Source of the DNA: Flavobacterium circumlabens
GTDB lineage: Bacteria; Bacteroidota; Bacteroidia; Flavobacteriales; Flavobacteriaceae
Assembly: GCF_004345565.1 (NCBI RefSeq)
Contig: NZ_SLWA01000003.1
Coordinates: forward strand, 248,001 to 312,000
Reading direction: 5' to 3'
Length of the DNA stretch: 64,000 bases
Below, piece after piece: positions 45,111 to 54,059 of this stretch. A model generated the notes under the pieces. The model did not search any database, was not told where the DNA came from, and saw nothing but the letters and a program-made list of their open reading frames with translations. The position numbers and the translations under genes were made by a program. Every line of letters starts with the position of its first letter. Position 1 is the stretch's first letter.

Positions 45111-46759
45111 TTATTTCTTAAGAGCTGCACCGCCGGGCATCTGTTCCGGTTTTAGTTTGAATTTACTGTATTCTACCACTCCTGTCTGGTCTGCCCATTC
45201 GAAATATTCAGCCGAAAGTTTATTTACGATTCCGGGATTTTGCTGCGCTACGTTTTTGGTTTCGCCGCGGTCGGTTTCGATATCATAAAGTTCCCATTCG
45301 TAAGACGGATAAATAGAAACTAATTTCCATCTGCCGTCCCTTACGGCACGATTTCCGGCTCTTTCCCAAAATAATGGTGCGCCTCTGTCTACCTGCGAAA
45401 CATTATCAAATAAAACAGGTAGTAAACTCTTTCCAACCAAAGGATTTGAGGTCACACCATTATATTCCTTAGGATATTCAATTCCGGCCAGCTGATAGAA
45501 AGTAGGAGCGAGGTCAATAATATGTCCTGTTCCTTTATCTATTCTTCCCGCTTTTATTTTAGAAGGAAACCAGGCAATAAAAGGCGAGCTGAATCCGCCT
45601 TCGTGCATATTGTTTTTATACTGCTGTAACGGAGTATTCGACAGATACGCCCAGTTTTGTTCCTGATAATCAAATGATCCGGAAGTTCCAACTGGACCTT
45701 CATTTCGCACCAATCCTCTTCCTAATGGATTATACGTATTGAAACCGCCCTGAGCGCCGTTATCGGAAATGAAAATAATTAGTGTATTCTGATCTTTTTT
45801 CAAGGCTTTTATTTTTTCCAGTACCTTACCCACATTCTGATCCATATTGTCGACCATGGCAGCGTAGACTTCCATTTTTGCTTTCCAGAACTGTTTTTCG
45901 TCGTAGGTTAATTTATTCCATTCCGGAACTTCAGGGTCTTTTGGAGCCACCGTCTGATCTGCCGGTAAAATGCCGTTTTCTTTTAATTTCTGAATTCTCT
46001 TTTCTCTCAAAACATCCCAACCCTCATCAAATTTGCCTCTGTATTTCGCAATGTCAACCGGTTTTGCCTGAAGTGGCCAATGCGGAGCTGTAAAAGCGAG
46101 GTACAAAAAGAACGGTTTGTTTTCCTTGTTCTGTTCGTCCAGAAAAGTGACCGCATTATTGCCAATTTCATCTGTAAAATAATACGAATCATCTTTAGGA
46201 TGCAGTTCTTCATTATTTCGATTAATTTTACGGGATAAGGTGTTTTTCCAAATGGCAGAGGTTTGGTATCAAAATAATTCGAAGCGCCTTTTAAGATGCC
46301 ATAAAATTTATCAAAACCTCTCTGGTTAGGCCATTGCGCCTGATCTTCGGAACCTACATGCCATTTTCCGGATAAAATGGTACTGTAGCCGCCTGAACGG
46401 AAAACTTCTCCAAGAGTCAACGATTATTTGTTCAGGTAACCCTGATAGGCTGGCAATCCTAAATTCACATCAAAAAAACCAACACCGGCTTTATGCTGAT
46501 ATTGACCTGTAAGCAAAGATGCTCTGGTGGGTGCACAAATAGAGTTGTTGTAGAATTCACGCAGTCGGGTGCCTTCCTTTGCCAGCTTGTCGAGATTGGG
46601 TGTTTTTATTTCTGAACCATAATTGCCTAAATCAGAATAGCCCATATCATCCACCATAATCAAAATGATATTTGGTTTTGAAGTTTCCGCTTTATTTTGG
46701 GCCTGAACTAAAACTGCTGCAGCAAGAAGCAGTGTCAGTGTTATTGCTATTTTTTTCAT
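45111..46759 (-). pseudogene. Arylsulfatase, broken by a stop codon and a frameshift
   Basis: The conceptual protein (about 550 residues) has a signal peptide, the formylglycine motif CAPTR (Cys75) in NNSICAPTRASLLTG, 'TAPHWPLQAKPVDIAKYRGK' and FISDNGAQGGF. It is interrupted by TAA at 46424-46426 after PAYQGYLNK; the same frame continues with SLTLGEVFRSGGY. A one-base deletion in the t-run at 46226-46229 follows (restoring an A on the minus strand gives PVKINRNNEEL). It is closely like the sulfatase at 52468-54036. Sequencing error cannot be excluded. Confidence 0.88.
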
Positions 46760-46787
46760 GCTGTTGTATTTAAAATTTCAATCGTAT

Positions 46788-48050
46788 TTATTTACTGAAA
46801 AGTAGAAATGCGATCAGGAGTGTAAGGATAACATTGAAGAGCTGCGCTATTAAAAAGGCATATAGCGGTTTTTTACTGGTATTGCTGAACAAATCTTTAA
46901 AGTTGGTTTCTAAGCCAATACTGGTAAAAGCCAGGGCAAACCAAAGTCCCTGAAGATTCTTTAAACTGTCTTTCACATTGTCGCGGATTTCCGGAGTAAG
47001 CAAAAAAGAAAAGACCAGGGAAGCAGCAATAAAGCCAATGACAAACTTTGGAAAACGTTCCCAGATGATTCCCAGTGTTGGCTTTGACGCAGCAGCTTCA
47101 GCAGAGGTATTGTTCGTATATGTCCAATAAACAGATATGGCAAAAGCAGCTAATCCCAGCAAAACATTTTGCGAGAATTTGACAATGGTACTGATCTTCA
47201 ATGCTGTTTCTCCAACAAGAGATCCCGAAGCCACAACAGCTCCGGAGGTGTCAATACTTCCGCCTAACCAGGCTCCGGTTACTTCTTCGGGAAAGTTGAA
47301 ATAGCGCGCAATCATCGGCATGAAAATCATCATTGGGACAGCGGTTACCAAAACCATCGAAATGACATAAGACAATTTCTTCGAATCTCCTTTGATGGCC
47401 CCCGAAGTTGCAATTGCAGCAGAAACACCGCAGATCGAAACCGCGCTGGAAATCATCATGGTCAGCTCTTCATCAACTTTTAGTTTTTTACACAGCCAAA
47501 AAGCAAAGTACCAAACGGATAATACAACTACTAAAGCCTGAAATAATCCATACGAACCTGCTTTAAGAATGTCTGAAAAGATGATGCTGGTTCCCAGTAA
47601 AACCAATCCGATTTTTACAAATACTTCTGTTGAAAGCGCCGTACGAAACCATTCCGGGAGTTTGAAGAAATTACCGATTGCCAGACCAATGATCAGACTG
47701 AAAATAACGGCTTCTAAATTGATGCCTTTTATAAAAGTATTTCCTGCAATAAGCAAGGAAATGAGCGTCAATAGGTAAACAACGGGAAAAACTGCTAAAA
47801 AATTTTTAATCGATTTTCCAATTAAAAAGGCGCCGATTGCTCCTATTGAAATGAAATAGATGAATTGCAACAGAATGATTTGCAGGTTGCCGGATTCGAA
47901 AACATCAGTTTGTAAATCTCCTATACCGGACCATTTGAAAACAGGCACTGAAGGAAGAAAAATAAACAGGGAAATTCCGATGATCAGAAATCCTAAAAGC
48001 ACTACTGTCCAGTCTTCTTGAAGGGTAAATTGTTTTGTTTTAGCTGACAT
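46788..48050 (-). CDS. YeiH family (UPF0324) putative sulfate exporter
   Basis: A 420-residue membrane protein with about 11 TM helices. The family core 'ISSAVSICGVSAAIATSGAI' and 'WLGGSIDTSGAVVASGSLVG' marks it as YeiH/Cons_hypoth698. Members are annotated as sulfate exporters and also linked to sulfonate or taurine use. It begins 18 bp after the rhodanese gene and ends 28 bp before the sulfatase gene. The context implies a role in moving sulfate or sulfite released by the sulfatases. Confidence 0.92.
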   Translation of the reverse strand: MSAKTKQFTLQEDWTVVLLGFLIIGISLFIFLPSVPVFKWSGIGDLQTDVFESGNLQIILLQFIYFISIGAIGAFLIGKSIKNFLAVFPVVYLLTLISLLIAGNTFIKGINLEAVIFSLIIGLAIGNFFKLPEWFRTALSTEVFVKIGLVLLGTSIIFSDILKAGSYGLFQALVVVLSVWYFAFWLCKKLKVDEELTMMISSAVSICGVSAAIATSGAIKGDSKKLSYVISMVLVTAVPMMIFMPMIARYFNFPEEVTGAWLGGSIDTSGAVVASGSLVGETALKISTIVKFSQNVLLGLAAFAISVYWTYTNNTSAEAAASKPTLGIIWERFPKFVIGFIAASLVFSFLLTPEIRDNVKDSLKNLQGLWFALAFTSIGLETNFKDLFSNTSKKPLYAFLIAQLFNVILTLLIAFLLFSK

Positions 48051-48068
48051 TTAAATATTTTTAGACTA

Positions 48069-48785
48069 TTATTTTTGGGCTAAAGCAGCATCAACATCAT
48101 TTTTCAAATCACCCAGGCCATCTTTTTTGAAGACAATTTTACCATTCTGATACAAGATCAAAGTCGGGAAGACGCGTACGGTTTTTAAATCGGCTATGAC
48201 CTGAGGGCTTTCTTCCAGTTCAATTTGAACGATTTTCAGTTTTTCTCCGTATTGTGTTCTGAGGTTTTCTAAAATTGGTTTTACGGTTTTGCAGGTGGCA
48301 CAATATTTAGATCCGATGTCTACTAAAACATAGTTATGATCAGCGACGATTTTTTTGTATTCAGGAAGGGTTAATTTGCTTTTTAAATTGGTATAAAAAG
48401 GTTTTCCTCCACCAATCCAGTTGGCAATTCCGCCTTCTAAAATATAGACTTCCGAAAATCCTTTTTTGGTTAATTCGGTTGCTAAAAGACCACTTCTGTA
48501 GGCTGCAATAGAATAAATAAATACCGGTTGTGACGGATTTAATGCGGCTGTAGCTTTTTCGAAATTCTCTGATTTCGTATTGAAATTTAAAGCCCCTTCA
48601 ATATGGTTTAATGCAAATTCTTCCGGACCTCTGGCATCAATTATTTGTGGGTTTTTCTGGCTTTTAATTTTTGAATAAAAAGCATCCAGTAAAACGACAC
48701 TCGAGCTTTTATCCTGCGAAAAACCGATAACGGTAAAAAACAGGAGCACGGTTAAGACATTGTTTTTGAGTATTTTATTTTTCAT
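48069..48785 (-). CDS. Exported rhodanese-thioredoxin fusion with Ser in place of the rhodanese Cys
   Basis: A 238-residue protein with a signal peptide (VLTVLLFFTVIGFSQ). A rhodanese domain (about 28-130; IIDARGPEEFALNHIEGA, EGGIANW) is followed by a thioredoxin domain (about 135-238) with active-site Cys162-Ala-Thr-Cys165. The rhodanese loop reads YSIAAYRSG, so the sulfur-carrying Cys is Ser92 (TCT). Sulfurtransferase activity is therefore unlikely, but redox activity should remain. Rhodaneses commonly accompany family 2A encapsulins. It lies 18 bp upstream of the YeiH gene. Confidence 0.92.
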   Translation of the reverse strand: MKNKILKNNVLTVLLFFTVIGFSQDKSSSVVLLDAFYSKIKSQKNPQIIDARGPEEFALNHIEGALNFNTKSENFEKATAALNPSQPVFIYSIAAYRSGLLATELTKKGFSEVYILEGGIANWIGGGKPFYTNLKSKLTLPEYKKIVADHNYVLVDIGSKYCATCKTVKPILENLRTQYGEKLKIVQIELEESPQVIADLKTVRVFPTLILYQNGKIVFKKDGLGDLKNDVDAALAQK

Positions 48786-48806
48786 GATTTTTTTCTTTAT
48801 TTAAAG

Positions 48807-48848
48807 TTGGCAGTACTTTTCAAATTCAACTTTGAAAAACACTGCCAA
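48807..48848. repeat. Long hairpin between the rhodanese and desaturase genes
   Basis: The arms are ttggcagt-ac-ttttcaaa and tttgaaaa-ac-actgccaa with loop ttcaac, a nearly perfect 16-bp stem. It lies 60 bp after the desaturase stop. No clear T run follows on the minus strand, so it may be an RNA-stabilising hairpin rather than a terminator. Confidence 0.75.
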
Positions 48849-48908
48849 TCTTATTACCATAATTCCGATTTCGTGTGTCGGATTTTCTTTATTGTATCGC
48901 TGCCCAAT

Positions 48909-49976
48909 TTATACCTGAGCCGGTTCCTCGTAATACACCGGACTTGCGGCAACGAGAGTTTCTGCTTTTGTTTTTAGCGGAACAGATAAAACGCCTTCTG
49001 CCAAAGCACTTCCTTCTTTTTTAGATTTGAATATGGGCCATAAAAACTGGGCATACCATTCTTCTTGTTTGTACGATTTCATTCCGTATGATTTTGGGAA
49101 TTTACGCGTGATCAACCCCGTTCCAAAAATGATATCCCAGATGAAAAACATGTTTCCGAAGTTGCCTTTAAAGTGTCCGACACCATCTCCGCTTGTATCG
49201 GCGTGATGCGCATGGTGTGTTGCAGGAGTCGAGATCAAACGCTCTAAAACCCATGCAATCGGATGTAATACTTTGTATTTGTAAAATGGCTTGTCCCAGG
49301 CAATGCTTGAATGTGCTCCTAAAGTGATGAAACTTTTGATCACCAATACAAACAAAGCAGGTAATCCCAAGCCCAAATACGTTAAAGTGGCAGTCAAATA
49401 AATTTGAGAGAAGAAAACCGTATAGATAAAGTTTTGTCTCGAAGCCATCGCCATTCCCATATAAGGAGCAGAGTGATGTGTTCTGTGAAAACGCCATAAA
49501 AACGGAACCTGGTGGTGCAAACGGTGGTACCAGTATTGTGTTAAATCATCGGCTATGGCGATCAGGAAAAATCCGCCCCAGAACGGAACCCATGAAAGTG
49601 TATTGGCCAGATTCGGAATCAGGTAAGGCAGAGCTGTTAAGCTAAAAAAAGCAATTACGGGTGGTAAAAGCAATTTTGGGGCCAGGAAACAAATGATATC
49701 TACTTTACGCTCTTCGCCTGTCCACTCGTCGTCGTATAAACCTGCGGTAAATTCGATAACTCCCAGAATCAGCATAAAAGCGGTTAATCCCCAGGTGCGG
49801 ATATTTTCAAATGCGGGTTTTGCGAATTCTAAAAACGATGGTAATGTGATATGTGATTCACTCACAAGACCGTTCGTTAATTTAAAATAAAGGAAAATTG
49901 CCACTACAGGCAAGCTGTAGATTAAAAGACTGATGCTTAAATCTCTTGTTAGTTTTTCTTTTTGAACTATTGCCAT
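48909..49976 (-). CDS. Sterol desaturase / fatty acid hydroxylase superfamily protein
   Basis: A 355-residue integral membrane di-iron oxygenase with about five TM helices. The His boxes are YWYHRLHHQ, WRFHRTHHSAP and THHAHHAD. The reaction would be hydroxylation of a lipid or other hydrophobic substrate; which one is unknown. It sits inside the sulfatase operon, 6 bp after a 39-residue membrane peptide gene. A link to sulfated or sulfonated lipids is possible but unproven. Confidence 0.92.
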   Translation of the reverse strand: MAIVQKEKLTRDLSISLLIYSLPVVAIFLYFKLTNGLVSESHITLPSFLEFAKPAFENIRTWGLTAFMLILGVIEFTAGLYDDEWTGEERKVDIICFLAPKLLLPPVIAFFSLTALPYLIPNLANTLSWVPFWGGFFLIAIADDLTQYWYHRLHHQVPFLWRFHRTHHSAPYMGMAMASRQNFIYTVFFSQIYLTATLTYLGLGLPALFVLVIKSFITLGAHSSIAWDKPFYKYKVLHPIAWVLERLISTPATHHAHHADTSGDGVGHFKGNFGNMFFIWDIIFGTGLITRKFPKSYGMKSYKQEEWYAQFLWPIFKSKKEGSALAEGVLSVPLKTKAETLVAASPVYYEEPAQV

Positions 49977-49982
49977 GATTTC

Positions 49983-50102
49983 TTATTTTAAAAATTGATT
50001 TATTAATGCTAAACCTCCGGCCAGAATGGCTAGTGGAACTAAAAATACAATTGCCCCAACGACAATCTTTTTTCCGATAATTTCATAGTCTGCTCGTTTC
50101 AT
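49983..50102 (-). CDS. Small single-span membrane protein (39 residues)
   Basis: The ORF reads MKRADYEIIGKKIVVGAI and continues with one hydrophobic helix (VVGAIVFLVPLAILAGGLAL) to TAA at 49983-49985. The charge pattern (K-rich N terminus, then the helix) suggests an inner-membrane peptide with its N terminus inside. It ends 6 bp before the desaturase ATG, so the two are probably translated together. It may be a small subunit or stabiliser of the desaturase; this is inferred from position. Confidence 0.65.
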   Translation of the reverse strand: MKRADYEIIGKKIVVGAIVFLVPLAILAGGLALINQFLK

Positions 50103-50198
50103 GATTACCTTATTTGTGTGTTATTACTTTTTTGATTGTTTCATTTCAGTTTCAGGCTTTTTTACTTGCTCTGAAAATCAATAAATTGGATAGCGTCA

Positions 50199-50206
50199 CA
50201 AAAATA
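50199..50206 (-). promoter_or_regulatory. Weak candidate -7 element in the sulfatase-desaturase gap
   Basis: The minus strand reads TATTTTTG (TAnnTTTG) in an AT-rich 286-bp gap. No TTTG box is seen at the expected distance. It could start a transcript for the small peptide, desaturase and downstream genes. Confidence 0.3.
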
Positions 50207-50348
50207 AAATAAAAACATTTTAATTCTATGGATTTAGTAGAATTTTATTTTCCGGTTTTCAATAAATTTGTTAAATACTGCTCTCTTTTTATTATTATTT
50301 AACTTTTTGAATAGTTGGAAGCTTTTGTTGCTGCCCATTTTTTTGTTA

Positions 50349-50377
50349 ACCTGTAAGTTTTTCAAAACCTTGCAGGT
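50349..50377. repeat. Hairpin after the 642-residue sulfatase gene
   Basis: The arms acctgtaagtttt and aaccttgcaggt form a stem with two mismatches, 12 bp past the sulfatase stop. There is no T run after it on the minus strand. The 'accttgcaggt' wording is, from memory, a common intergenic repeat in flavobacteria. Confidence 0.6.
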
Positions 50378-50388
50378 GGTAAAAATCC

Positions 50389-52317
50389 TTATTTCGTATT
50401 TTCTGTATCTCCGGATTTAGTTACTTGTTTTACTAAATCCTGTAGGGTTTTGCCTTTGTCGGCTCCCGTATTGTGAATCCTTCTGTTGTACACATCCTGC
50501 CAGTCGATTAGCGGATAAACATTGTTTTCTTTTGCCTGTTCATCAAATAATTTTTGAAGCTCGGCCAGTTTTTCAGGATATTTTTTGGCCAGGTTGTTAC
50601 GCTCATTAAAATCTTCGTTGAGGTTGTACAATTCCCAAACATCCGTATCGAAATTACTTTGAGCAGGTTTTTCGTTTTTACCCAACGCTTTTTTTACAGC
50701 AAATGAATCCGGTAAATGTGCTGCTCCGGCTTTCCATCCTTCTTTGTAAATTGCTCTGTTTCCAAAAATGTAATAGTATTGCACTTTATGCAGCGATTCT
50801 GCTTTTGGATTGTCGATTGAAGCCTGAAAAGAAGATCCCTGGATAATATCCTGTTTGATTCCTTTAATATATTCCGGAGCTTTAATTCCAACAATATCCA
50901 AAGTTGTCGGCAGTAAATCGGTTACGTGGCTGTACTGGTTTCTGATCCCGCCTTTTTCTTTAATTCCATTTGGGTAATAAACAATCAGCGGATTATGAGT
51001 TCCTCCCTCAGACTGCGCATCTTGTTTCCAGTTTTTGAAAGGAACGTTTGTGGCCTGTGCCCATCCTAGCGGATAATTGGTATTTAGCCCTTTTGCAGTA
51101 CCGATTTCGTCAATATTCGTTAGGTTTTTCTTCAGGTTTTCTTCATCGGAAGAGCCCTGGGAAAACAAACTTTGATTGATTGTTCCTTCTGTAGTTCCTT
51201 CTTTGCTTGCCCCATTGTCTCCAATCGCTACAAATATCAGGGTATTATCTAACTGATTGCTTTCTTTCAGGTAATTGACAACTCTTCCAATTTCAGCATC
51301 GGTATACGTCAGGAATCCGGCATAGACTTCCATAAATCTGGCATATACTTTCTTTTGCTCCGGCGTTAGCTTTTTCCAGTCCGTAATAAGCGGATTGCGT
51401 TCCGGCAATACGGCATTGGCCGGAATTACCCCTAATTTCTTTTGGTTGGCGATTACTTTTTCGCGGTAAGCATCCCATCCTTCATCAAATTTTCCTTTGT
51501 AGGGATCACTCCATTTTGCAGCCACCTGATGAGGGGCATGCGCTGCTCCCGGTGCATAGTATAAAAAGAATGGTTTTCCGGGCGCTGCTTTTTGCTGTTT
51601 TTGAATATAGCTGATTGCTTTGTCTGTAATCAATTCATTTAAATGACGACCGTCCGGTTTAACATGGGTCTGATCTTCCACTAAATCGGGATTGTACTGA
51701 TCGGTCTGTGAGCCCAGGAATCCGTAGAAATGATCGAAACCTTTTCCGGTAGGCCATCTGTCAAACGGACCTGCATCTGTTGCCTCTTCGTCCGGCGTAA
51801 CTCCGTATTTACCAACGGCAAAAGTATTGTAACCATTATCACGTAAAATCTCTGCGATTGTTCCTTTATCCGATGGAATTCTTCCGTCCCAGCCCGGAAA
51901 ACCTGCCGATAATATCGTGTGTGAAAAGCCGCTTTCATGCACTCTTCCGGAATTTCTTCCCGTTAATAAGGCCGCACGCGTTGGGGCACAAATAGCGGTG
52001 GTATGAAAATTGGTATAACGTAAACCGTTATTAGCCAGATTATCAAAAGTTGGGGTACTGATCAGGCCTCCAAAGGCACTTGAAGCTCCAAATCCAACAT
52101 CATCCAATAAAATCCAGACAATATTCGGAGCACCTTTTGGCGCTTTAACGGGTTCCGGCCAGTATTCTTTAGAATCGGCTAATGTTTTTCCAATTGTTCC
52201 TTTAAATTCTGCATCCGGATTAGTCTGCGCAAAACCGAATTGTGCGACCAGCAATGCAGTAACCAAAAGCCCTTTGCCCGGACTTTTGATTGTACTGTAG
52301 TTATTCATTTTTTTCAT
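50389..52317 (-). CDS. Arylsulfatase (type I, formylglycine-dependent)
   Basis: A 642-residue exported sulfatase with a signal peptide (LLVTALLVAQFGFAQ). The first metal motif is WILLDDVGFGASS. The maturation motif CAPTR (Cys110, converted to formylglycine) is in TTAICAPTRAALLTGR, and NTFAVGKYG carries the conserved Lys. Late metal ligands are in FVAIGDNGAS. It is longer than the neighbour at 52468-54036 and belongs to a different subgroup. The start could also be the second Met (three residues later). It acts on an unknown sulfate ester to release sulfate. Confidence 0.94.
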   Translation of the reverse strand: MKKMNNYSTIKSPGKGLLVTALLVAQFGFAQTNPDAEFKGTIGKTLADSKEYWPEPVKAPKGAPNIVWILLDDVGFGASSAFGGLISTPTFDNLANNGLRYTNFHTTAICAPTRAALLTGRNSGRVHESGFSHTILSAGFPGWDGRIPSDKGTIAEILRDNGYNTFAVGKYGVTPDEEATDAGPFDRWPTGKGFDHFYGFLGSQTDQYNPDLVEDQTHVKPDGRHLNELITDKAISYIQKQQKAAPGKPFFLYYAPGAAHAPHQVAAKWSDPYKGKFDEGWDAYREKVIANQKKLGVIPANAVLPERNPLITDWKKLTPEQKKVYARFMEVYAGFLTYTDAEIGRVVNYLKESNQLDNTLIFVAIGDNGASKEGTTEGTINQSLFSQGSSDEENLKKNLTNIDEIGTAKGLNTNYPLGWAQATNVPFKNWKQDAQSEGGTHNPLIVYYPNGIKEKGGIRNQYSHVTDLLPTTLDIVGIKAPEYIKGIKQDIIQGSSFQASIDNPKAESLHKVQYYYIFGNRAIYKEGWKAGAAHLPDSFAVKKALGKNEKPAQSNFDTDVWELYNLNEDFNERNNLAKKYPEKLAELQKLFDEQAKENNVYPLIDWQDVYNRRIHNTGADKGKTLQDLVKQVTKSGDTENTK

Positions 52318-52467
52318 TTTAAATAATTTTTTTGGTTGATTAAGTAATAATTTTTAATAGTCCCTGAGCAGATTTGCGTTCGGTAGCTGGTGTTTTGTGC
52401 GTTTGTACTAAATATTAGATTAGACTTATATTTATTTACTTATCACGTAACCCCTATTTTAAATGTG

Positions 52468-54036
52468 TTATTTTATTTTATTCCAATCTTCGACACCTAC
52501 TTTTAATGACCATTCCTGATGTAATTCAATCAGGGTCCTGAGCAGTTTTGGTTCTGATGTTGCTACGTTTTTTGTTTCTGTTCTGTCTGTATCAAGATTG
52601 TACAATTCCCAAGGCTGATTGTTTTCGGCTACTGCTTTCCATTTGCCTTTTCTTACCGCTTTGCTGCCTTCATGTTCCCAAAACAAGGCTTCATGCACAT
52701 TAGATTGTTGTCCTTCAAATTCCTTTTTTAAGCTAATACCTTCTAAGGGGATGAGATTTTTTCCCTGAAAAGAATCCGGATATTGAAAACGGGCATACTC
52801 TAAACAAGTTGGAAAAATATCAATCAGATGACTTACCCTGTTGCTTAGTGTACCTGCCTTAATATGCTTTGGATAATAAGCAATAAAAGGGGAAGCAATA
52901 CCGCCTTCGTGGGTGTTCTTTTTGAATAATTGAAAAGGCGTATTGCTCACATTTCCCCAAGGACTTTCGTAACTGTCAATTGACGCAACTGAACCTGGTG
53001 TTCCATTTTTTTGTGTAACATAATTCCAGTTCTTTACATCGTCGGCGCTTCCTCCATTATCCGAAAGAAAAAGAACAAGGGTATTATTTTCTTCTCCCAA
53101 AGACTTTACTTTCTGCAGGATTTCTCCAATTCCGGCATCCATTCGGTCTATCATGGCGGCGTAAATTGCCATCCGGGTATCCCATTTATCTTTTTCTTCT
53201 GGGCTTAGTTTTTCCCAATCCGGCACTTTTTCAAAACGATTTGATAAGTCCCAATTTTTATCAATGATTCCTTGTTCTTTTAATTTTTTAAAACGTCGGG
53301 CTCTTAATTTATCCCAGCCTTCCAGGTATTTGCCCTTGTATTTTGCAATATCTTCCGGCAATGCCTGAATGGGCCAATGCGGAGCATTATAAGCAACATA
53401 CAGAAAAAAAGGATGTTGCTGTTTTCGCTGTTTTTCTAAAGCATTAATCGCAAAATTGGTAATCTCCTGAGTCAGATAGGTAGAAGTATCCGTGCGAATA
53501 ATTTCTTTATCTCCTTTCAAAAAAGTAACGCTTCTTCCATCGTTATACAAAGGCTGCGAGTTAAAATAACTGCTTCCATTGTTTTGTAATGTAAAAGAAT
53601 CATCAAACCCCCGATTAACCGCCCGGGCTGATGGTACTAAGCCAACGTGCCATTTTCCGGAAACAATAGTGTTGTACCCTGCCAGTTTGAGTGCTTGTCC
53701 AATCGTAATGCAATGCTCGTTTAAATATCCCTGATAGGCCGGAAACCCCTTGTCCTGAACCATATCCCCAACACCTGCTTGGTGCGGATACAAACCCGTG
53801 AGCAATGAAGCCCGGGAAGAACAGCAACGCCCCGCATTATAAAACTGGTTTAGAATAAGCCCGTTTTTAGCGAGCTTATTCAGGTTTGGAGTTTTAATTT
53901 CTGAGCCAAAGGCACCAATATCTGAGAAACCTAAATCATCTGCCAAAATGACGATGATGTTAGGTTGTTTTTTTTGTGCAGATAGCTGAAATTGTGCAAC
54001 AACCAACAAGGCAATAAGGAACAGTTTTTTAATCAT
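52468..54036 (-). CDS. Arylsulfatase (type I) with CCSSR active-site motif
   Basis: A 522-residue exported sulfatase with a signal peptide (LFLIALLVVAQFQLSAQ). The metal motif VILADDLGFSDIG is followed by the formylglycine motif CCSSR (Cys71, CxSxR form), 'GYNTIVSGKWHVG', 'YNAPHWPIQALPEDIAKYKG' and FLSDNGGSADD. It closely resembles the broken sulfatase at 45111-46759. The gene starts 23 bp after SusD stops, so it is part of the SusCD transcript. It needs a formylglycine-generating enzyme encoded outside this window. Confidence 0.95.
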   Translation of the reverse strand: MIKKLFLIALLVVAQFQLSAQKKQPNIIVILADDLGFSDIGAFGSEIKTPNLNKLAKNGLILNQFYNAGRCCSSRASLLTGLYPHQAGVGDMVQDKGFPAYQGYLNEHCITIGQALKLAGYNTIVSGKWHVGLVPSARAVNRGFDDSFTLQNNGSSYFNSQPLYNDGRSVTFLKGDKEIIRTDTSTYLTQEITNFAINALEKQRKQQHPFFLYVAYNAPHWPIQALPEDIAKYKGKYLEGWDKLRARRFKKLKEQGIIDKNWDLSNRFEKVPDWEKLSPEEKDKWDTRMAIYAAMIDRMDAGIGEILQKVKSLGEENNTLVLFLSDNGGSADDVKNWNYVTQKNGTPGSVASIDSYESPWGNVSNTPFQLFKKNTHEGGIASPFIAYYPKHIKAGTLSNRVSHLIDIFPTCLEYARFQYPDSFQGKNLIPLEGISLKKEFEGQQSNVHEALFWEHEGSKAVRKGKWKAVAENNQPWELYNLDTDRTETKNVATSEPKLLRTLIELHQEWSLKVGVEDWNKIK

Positions 54037-54059
54037 TTTATTTATTTGTGTGTAAGCCT

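Noticed and set aside
46007..46420. The 137-codon frame from 46420 as a separate gene.
   Set aside because: It is the middle of the broken sulfatase; its C-terminal part after about residue 70 is out-of-frame sequence.
50234..50338. A 34-codon minus-strand ORF (MGSNKSFQLFKKLNNNKKRA...) in the gap after the 642-residue sulfatase.
   Set aside because: The composition is simply AT-rich (Lys/Asn), there is no recognisable domain or ribosome binding site, and it overlaps a likely untranslated region.
52318..52467. A separate promoter for the 642-residue sulfatase.
   Set aside because: No TAnnTTTG or TTTG pair was found on the minus strand; readthrough from the SusCD-sulfatase transcript is simpler.
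45111..54036. A formylglycine-generating enzyme gene needed by the sulfatases.
   Set aside because: No such gene is present in the window; it must be elsewhere in the genome.
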